A DNA stretch of 64,000 bases, taken from NCBI GenBank assembly GCA_009773515.1, contig WSXX01000005.1, forward strand, positions 1 to 64,000, given 5' to 3'. This document shows, in pieces, positions 61,425 through 64,000 of the stretch. The notes under the pieces were generated by a model. That model did no database searches. It was not told where the DNA came from and saw nothing but the letters and a program-made list of their open reading frames with translations. The translations under genes were made by a program, and so were the position numbers. The stretch is from Bacteroidota bacterium (lineage in GTDB: Bacteria > Bacteroidota > Bacteroidia > Bacteroidales > Lentimicrobiaceae). How positions within the stretch are numbered: position 1 is the first letter of the stretch; every line of letters starts with the position of its first letter.

Positions 61425-62606
61425 TTAAATTTTATCCAGTCCCTGTTTCAGGTCATCTATCAGGTCTTCAACATCCTCAATTCCTACTGAAAATCTCACC
61501 AGGCCTTCTGTTATTCCGGCTCGTAATCTGTCGTCGGACTTCATTTTTGAATGTGTCATTGAAGCCGGATGCTGAATCAGAGATTCAACACCGCCAAGCG
61601 AAACAGCAAGAATTGCCAGTTGCACTTCATTCATGAGAATTTTCCCTGCTTCAAGTCCTCCTTTGAGTTCGAAACTTATCATCGAACCAAACCCTTTCAT
61701 CTGGGTTTTGGCAAGTTCATGCTGCGGATGCGATTCAAGACCGGGATACTTTACCCATTCTACCTTTGGATGTGCTTCAAGAAAGTGTGCAATCTCCATG
61801 GCACTTTGCTGAGCCCTTTCAACCCTGATTCCAAGTGTTCTTACTCCCCTGATCACCATATACGCCTGATGGGGATCCATATTGCAACCCATTGCAACCA
61901 TCATGCTCCTGAGTTTCTTACCCAGTTCTTTGTCTTTGGTAATAATCATTCCGGCAACAATATCGGCATGTCCGTTCAGAAACTTTGTCATTGAATGAAA
62001 TACCGCATCAGCGCCGAACTCAATAGGTCGCTGCAGGTATGGGCTGCAAAAGGTGTTGTCAACAATAAGAAGAGCTCCATGTTGATGAGCCAGTTCTGCA
62101 CATGCTTTCAGGTCAGTAATTTCAATGGTCGGATTGGCTGGTGTTTCAATAAAGAGCATTTTTGTATTTGGTTTGAATGCAGCCTTTATTGCTGAAATGT
62201 CAGCAGTATTTACATAAGTTGACTCCACACCAAATCTGGCCCAATGTTGCTCCATCACAACACGTGAAGGCCCGTAAACAGCTTCCGAACTAATCATATG
62301 GTCACCCTGACTCAGCAAAGCCATATAGAGGGTGTTTACTGCAGCCATTCCCGAACTGGTGGCAATTCCTTCAGCACCTCCTTCAAGATCTGCCACAAGT
62401 GTCTCCAGTGCGTGAATTGTAGGATTGCCTATTCGTGTATAAATGTAACCGTCGTCTTCGCCCGAGAAACATTTTGCCCCATGGTCGGCATTCTCAAATA
62501 TAAAAGTTGATGTCTGATAAATCGGAACAGTAGCACTGCCCAATGGATTATCAAATTCTCCGCCATGTACCATTCGGGAATTAAATCCCAGTTTGTTTTT
62601 TTTCAT
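61425..62606 (-). CDS. Cys/Met metabolism PLP enzyme (cystathionine gamma-lyase/gamma-synthase-like)
   Basis: 393 residues. The PLP lysine lies in 'FHSMTKFLNGHADIVAG', with 'YTRIGNPTIHALE', 'SGMAAVNTLYMALLSQGDH' and 'IVDNTFCSPYLQRPIEFGAD' all intact. The family covers cystathionine gamma-lyase and gamma-synthase, O-acetylhomoserine sulfhydrylase and methionine gamma-lyase. The active-site Cys of methionine gamma-lyase ('TLYGCT') is replaced by Pro here ('AVYGPS'), which argues against that activity. It probably serves transsulfuration together with the MalY-type enzyme and cysE-cysK. The start ATG lies 48 bp after the DUF134 gene stop, so the two may share a transcript. Confidence 0.87.
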   Translation of the reverse strand: MKKNKLGFNSRMVHGGEFDNPLGSATVPIYQTSTFIFENADHGAKCFSGEDDGYIYTRIGNPTIHALETLVADLEGGAEGIATSSGMAAVNTLYMALLSQGDHMISSEAVYGPSRVVMEQHWARFGVESTYVNTADISAIKAAFKPNTKMLFIETPANPTIEITDLKACAELAHQHGALLIVDNTFCSPYLQRPIEFGADAVFHSMTKFLNGHADIVAGMIITKDKELGKKLRSMMVAMGCNMDPHQAYMVIRGVRTLGIRVERAQQSAMEIAHFLEAHPKVEWVKYPGLESHPQHELAKTQMKGFGSMISFELKGGLEAGKILMNEVQLAILAVSLGGVESLIQHPASMTHSKMKSDDRLRAGITEGLVRFSVGIEDVEDLIDDLKQGLDKI

Positions 62607-62654
62607 GATGTATTTACTTTAATCGCTTGAATTTCTATTAAAAACTGAATCTTA

Positions 62655-63236
62655 TCAAGGTTTCACCGGATGATGTTCGCGTATCAGCATATTTCCGCAC
62701 GACGGGCAAATAAAGCTTCTGCAAGGCACTCCAGCCTGATGCGACACCTTAAGATCACATCCCGGACAAACACAAAAACCCGTCTGATGCACTGCCGGAC
62801 GAGGCAACAAATCATTGCCTGATTGATGATTGCCTTTTTTTACCTGTTTAAAATCAGCACTTCTGCATACAGGACAACTTGCCGGCTTTTCGCCTGATGA
62901 TGGGCTGAAAGAGGAATTGCAGTCGTTACACCTGTACCATGGCTCATCAAATATTACATTCCCGCCCTCGATGTTCAGTGTCAGACCTTCTACAAGTACT
63001 TTTGCCATTTTTTGCCTTGCCATGTCATATATCCGTGAAAATGTCGGCCGCGAAACTTCCATTGATCCGGCAGCTTCATGTTGCGATAAATTTTCATAGT
63101 CGGCAAGGCGCAAAGCTTCAAATTCCTCGTAAAGCAGAGAAATACTATCCACTATACCTTTGGATGAGCCAAATGGGATGTAACCTGAAACAAGCGGTGG
63201 CCTGAATATCCTGCGGCTTATGCGGGGACGTGGCAT
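62655..63236 (-). CDS. DUF134/UPF0251 DNA-binding protein with zinc ribbons
   Basis: 193 residues. 'MPRPRISRRIFRPPLVSGYI' is the DUF134 opening. 'LYEEFEALRLADYENLSQHE' and 'AAGSMEVSRPTFSRIYDMAR' form the sigma-70 region 4-like helix-turn-helix. Two Cys clusters follow: 'CNDCNSSFSP...CPVCRS' and 'CVCPGCDLKV...CPSCGN', likely zinc or iron-sulfur sites. DUF134 proteins often lie near NifB/MRP-type genes and are presumed regulators. It has a well-defined promoter upstream and may be co-transcribed with the PLP enzyme gene. Confidence 0.88.
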   Translation of the reverse strand: MPRPRISRRIFRPPLVSGYIPFGSSKGIVDSISLLYEEFEALRLADYENLSQHEAAGSMEVSRPTFSRIYDMARQKMAKVLVEGLTLNIEGGNVIFDEPWYRCNDCNSSFSPSSGEKPASCPVCRSADFKQVKKGNHQSGNDLLPRPAVHQTGFCVCPGCDLKVSHQAGVPCRSFICPSCGNMLIREHHPVKP

Positions 63237-63261
63237 AATTTTCTGCTTTTGACGCGAGATG

Positions 63262-63292
63262 CAAAGTTATGAGCAAATGTTCAAATAGCAAA
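63262..63292 (-). promoter_or_regulatory. Bacteroidota promoter TTTG-N19-TAACTTTG for the DUF134 gene
   Basis: Read on the minus strand, TTTG (63292-63289) is followed after exactly 19 bases by TAACTTTG (63269-63262), a full match to the Bacteroidota -33/-7 promoter. The start codon at 63236 is 26 bases downstream. This is the cleanest promoter in the window. Confidence 0.8.
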
Positions 63293-63342
63293 CATTTTGC
63301 ACAAATTATTGAAAAACAGACGTGAACCTTTAGCAGGGTTCA

Positions 63343-63945
63343 TTACTTATTCTTTTTCAGTTTAAACGAAAAGTTGTCGAAAATTGTGGCTTTGCGCGTG
63401 TGCTTGAAAATACCTTCGTTGATTGCTTTTACATCTTCTATGGTATAGAATGCATTGGGATTAAACCTGTTTATTATTGAAACCACATTCTCAATATCCT
63501 TACGTTTGATGATGGTAAACACAATGTCAACCTCTCCTTTGCTGCCCTCTGCATTAACAGATGTAACCCCGTAGTTACTTTCTCTCAGATAAGCTATCAG
63601 TTCGCTGGTATCTTTTTTAGGGATAATCCGCACGAGAACATTTCCGATTGAAAGTTTCTCTTCAATCACCATTCCTATGTAGTTTCCCATAGCAAAACCT
63701 CCGCCATAAGCTATATATGCCAGCACATTGTCAAGGTGCTTCATTATCTGGCTAACAGCAATCAGCCAGATAATTACCTCAAAGAAACCGAGGAACGGAG
63801 CCAGGAACTTCTGTCCTTTTGATAAAAAAATCAAGCGGAGTGTTCCGATGGTCTGATCGCTGATTCTTGCAAGAAAAATCAGTAACGGAAGAATAAACCA
63901 TGCAAAAACAGCAGAGTCAGTATCAAAAAATAAGGAAATATCCAT
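63343..63945 (-). CDS. UPF0316 (DUF2179) membrane protein
   Basis: 200 residues. Three transmembrane helices (about 13-31, 43-63 and 68-90: 'FAWFILPLLIFLARISDQTI', 'FLGFFEVIIWLIAVSQIM', 'LAYIAYGGGFAMGNYIGM') carry the UPF0316 signature 'RISDQTIGTLRLIFLSKG'. A cytoplasmic DUF2179 domain follows at about 110-190 ('VTSVNAEGSKGEVDIVFTII', 'FYTIEDVKAINEG'). The function of the family is not established. TAATTTTG on the minus strand (plus-strand CAAAATTA at 63962-63969) is a fitting -7 box 17 bases before the start codon. Confidence 0.88.
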   Translation of the reverse strand: MDISLFFDTDSAVFAWFILPLLIFLARISDQTIGTLRLIFLSKGQKFLAPFLGFFEVIIWLIAVSQIMKHLDNVLAYIAYGGGFAMGNYIGMVIEEKLSIGNVLVRIIPKKDTSELIAYLRESNYGVTSVNAEGSKGEVDIVFTIIKRKDIENVVSIINRFNPNAFYTIEDVKAINEGIFKHTRKATIFDNFSFKLKKNK

Positions 63946-64000
63946 GAGATTGTTTTTTTTACAAAATTACCTATATTCGGTCACAATTGGCTGCATAAAC

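Noticed and set aside
61425-62606. Methionine gamma-lyase
   Set aside because: The characteristic active-site Cys is Pro in 'AVYGPS'; a cystathionine-type enzyme fits better.

Overview
The window looks like a chromosomal segment of a member of the Bacteroidota, probably near the Bacteroidales. The evidence is a Bacteroidota-type LptD, an amidase-MlaD pair, a DUF349 protein, a protein with a C-terminal type IX secretion sorting domain, several short SPII lipoproteins, few Shine-Dalgarno sites, and promoters of the TTTG-N19-TAnnTTTG type (clearest at 63262-63292). I found no rRNA, tRNA, CRISPR array or complete insertion sequence.

Layout. 1-1140 is an array of six roughly 174-bp repeats made of stacked palindromes. 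1146-6353 carries envelope genes: lptD (-), an N-acetylmuramoyl-L-alanine amidase and an MlaD-type MCE protein (+). 6796-7932 is an M20 amidohydrolase. 8203-16823 is a minus-strand signalling block: a CheB-CheR-PAS fusion followed by two large PAS hybrid histidine kinases. 17263-22615 holds YebC, a MalY-type C-S lyase and a SNF2 helicase, with a GC-rich minisatellite between the first two.

23235-29254 is the metabolic highlight: a KamA-like radical SAM aminomutase, both subunits of a PcaI/PcaJ-type CoA-transferase, a class III aminotransferase and a PcaF-type thiolase. Together they could convert an alpha-amino acid to its beta isomer, then to a beta-keto acid, its CoA ester and acetyl-CoA. 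The aminomutase lacks the two aspartates that hold lysine in true lysine 2,3-aminomutase, and the thiolase and transferase look like 3-oxoadipate enzymes. A dicarboxylic substrate such as 2-aminoadipate is therefore a reasonable hypothesis.

29644-42843 is mixed: an S9 peptidase, small proteins, a cysE-cysK operon with a possible attenuator, a lipoprotein and outer-membrane protein pair, a nuclease-fold hydrolase, and a TPR protein. A degenerate copy of the end of the hydrolase gene lies next to the TPR gene.

42844-49843 is an A+T-rich accessory island with all genes on the plus strand: propeller proteins, an acetyltransferase broken by a stop codon, an esterase, a YefM-YoeB toxin-antitoxin pair and a KilA-N protein. 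The spacers between them share a recurrent element with paired arms and a promoter-like core, which looks like a cassette array. No recombinase is visible. 50113-63945 returns to envelope and housekeeping genes: an LpxR-like lipoprotein, CapA, a giant AsmA protein, the DUF349 protein, a patatin-barrel protein, a Cys/Met-metabolism PLP enzyme, a DUF134 protein and a UPF0316 membrane protein. Short dispersed palindromic repeats sit in many of the gaps.
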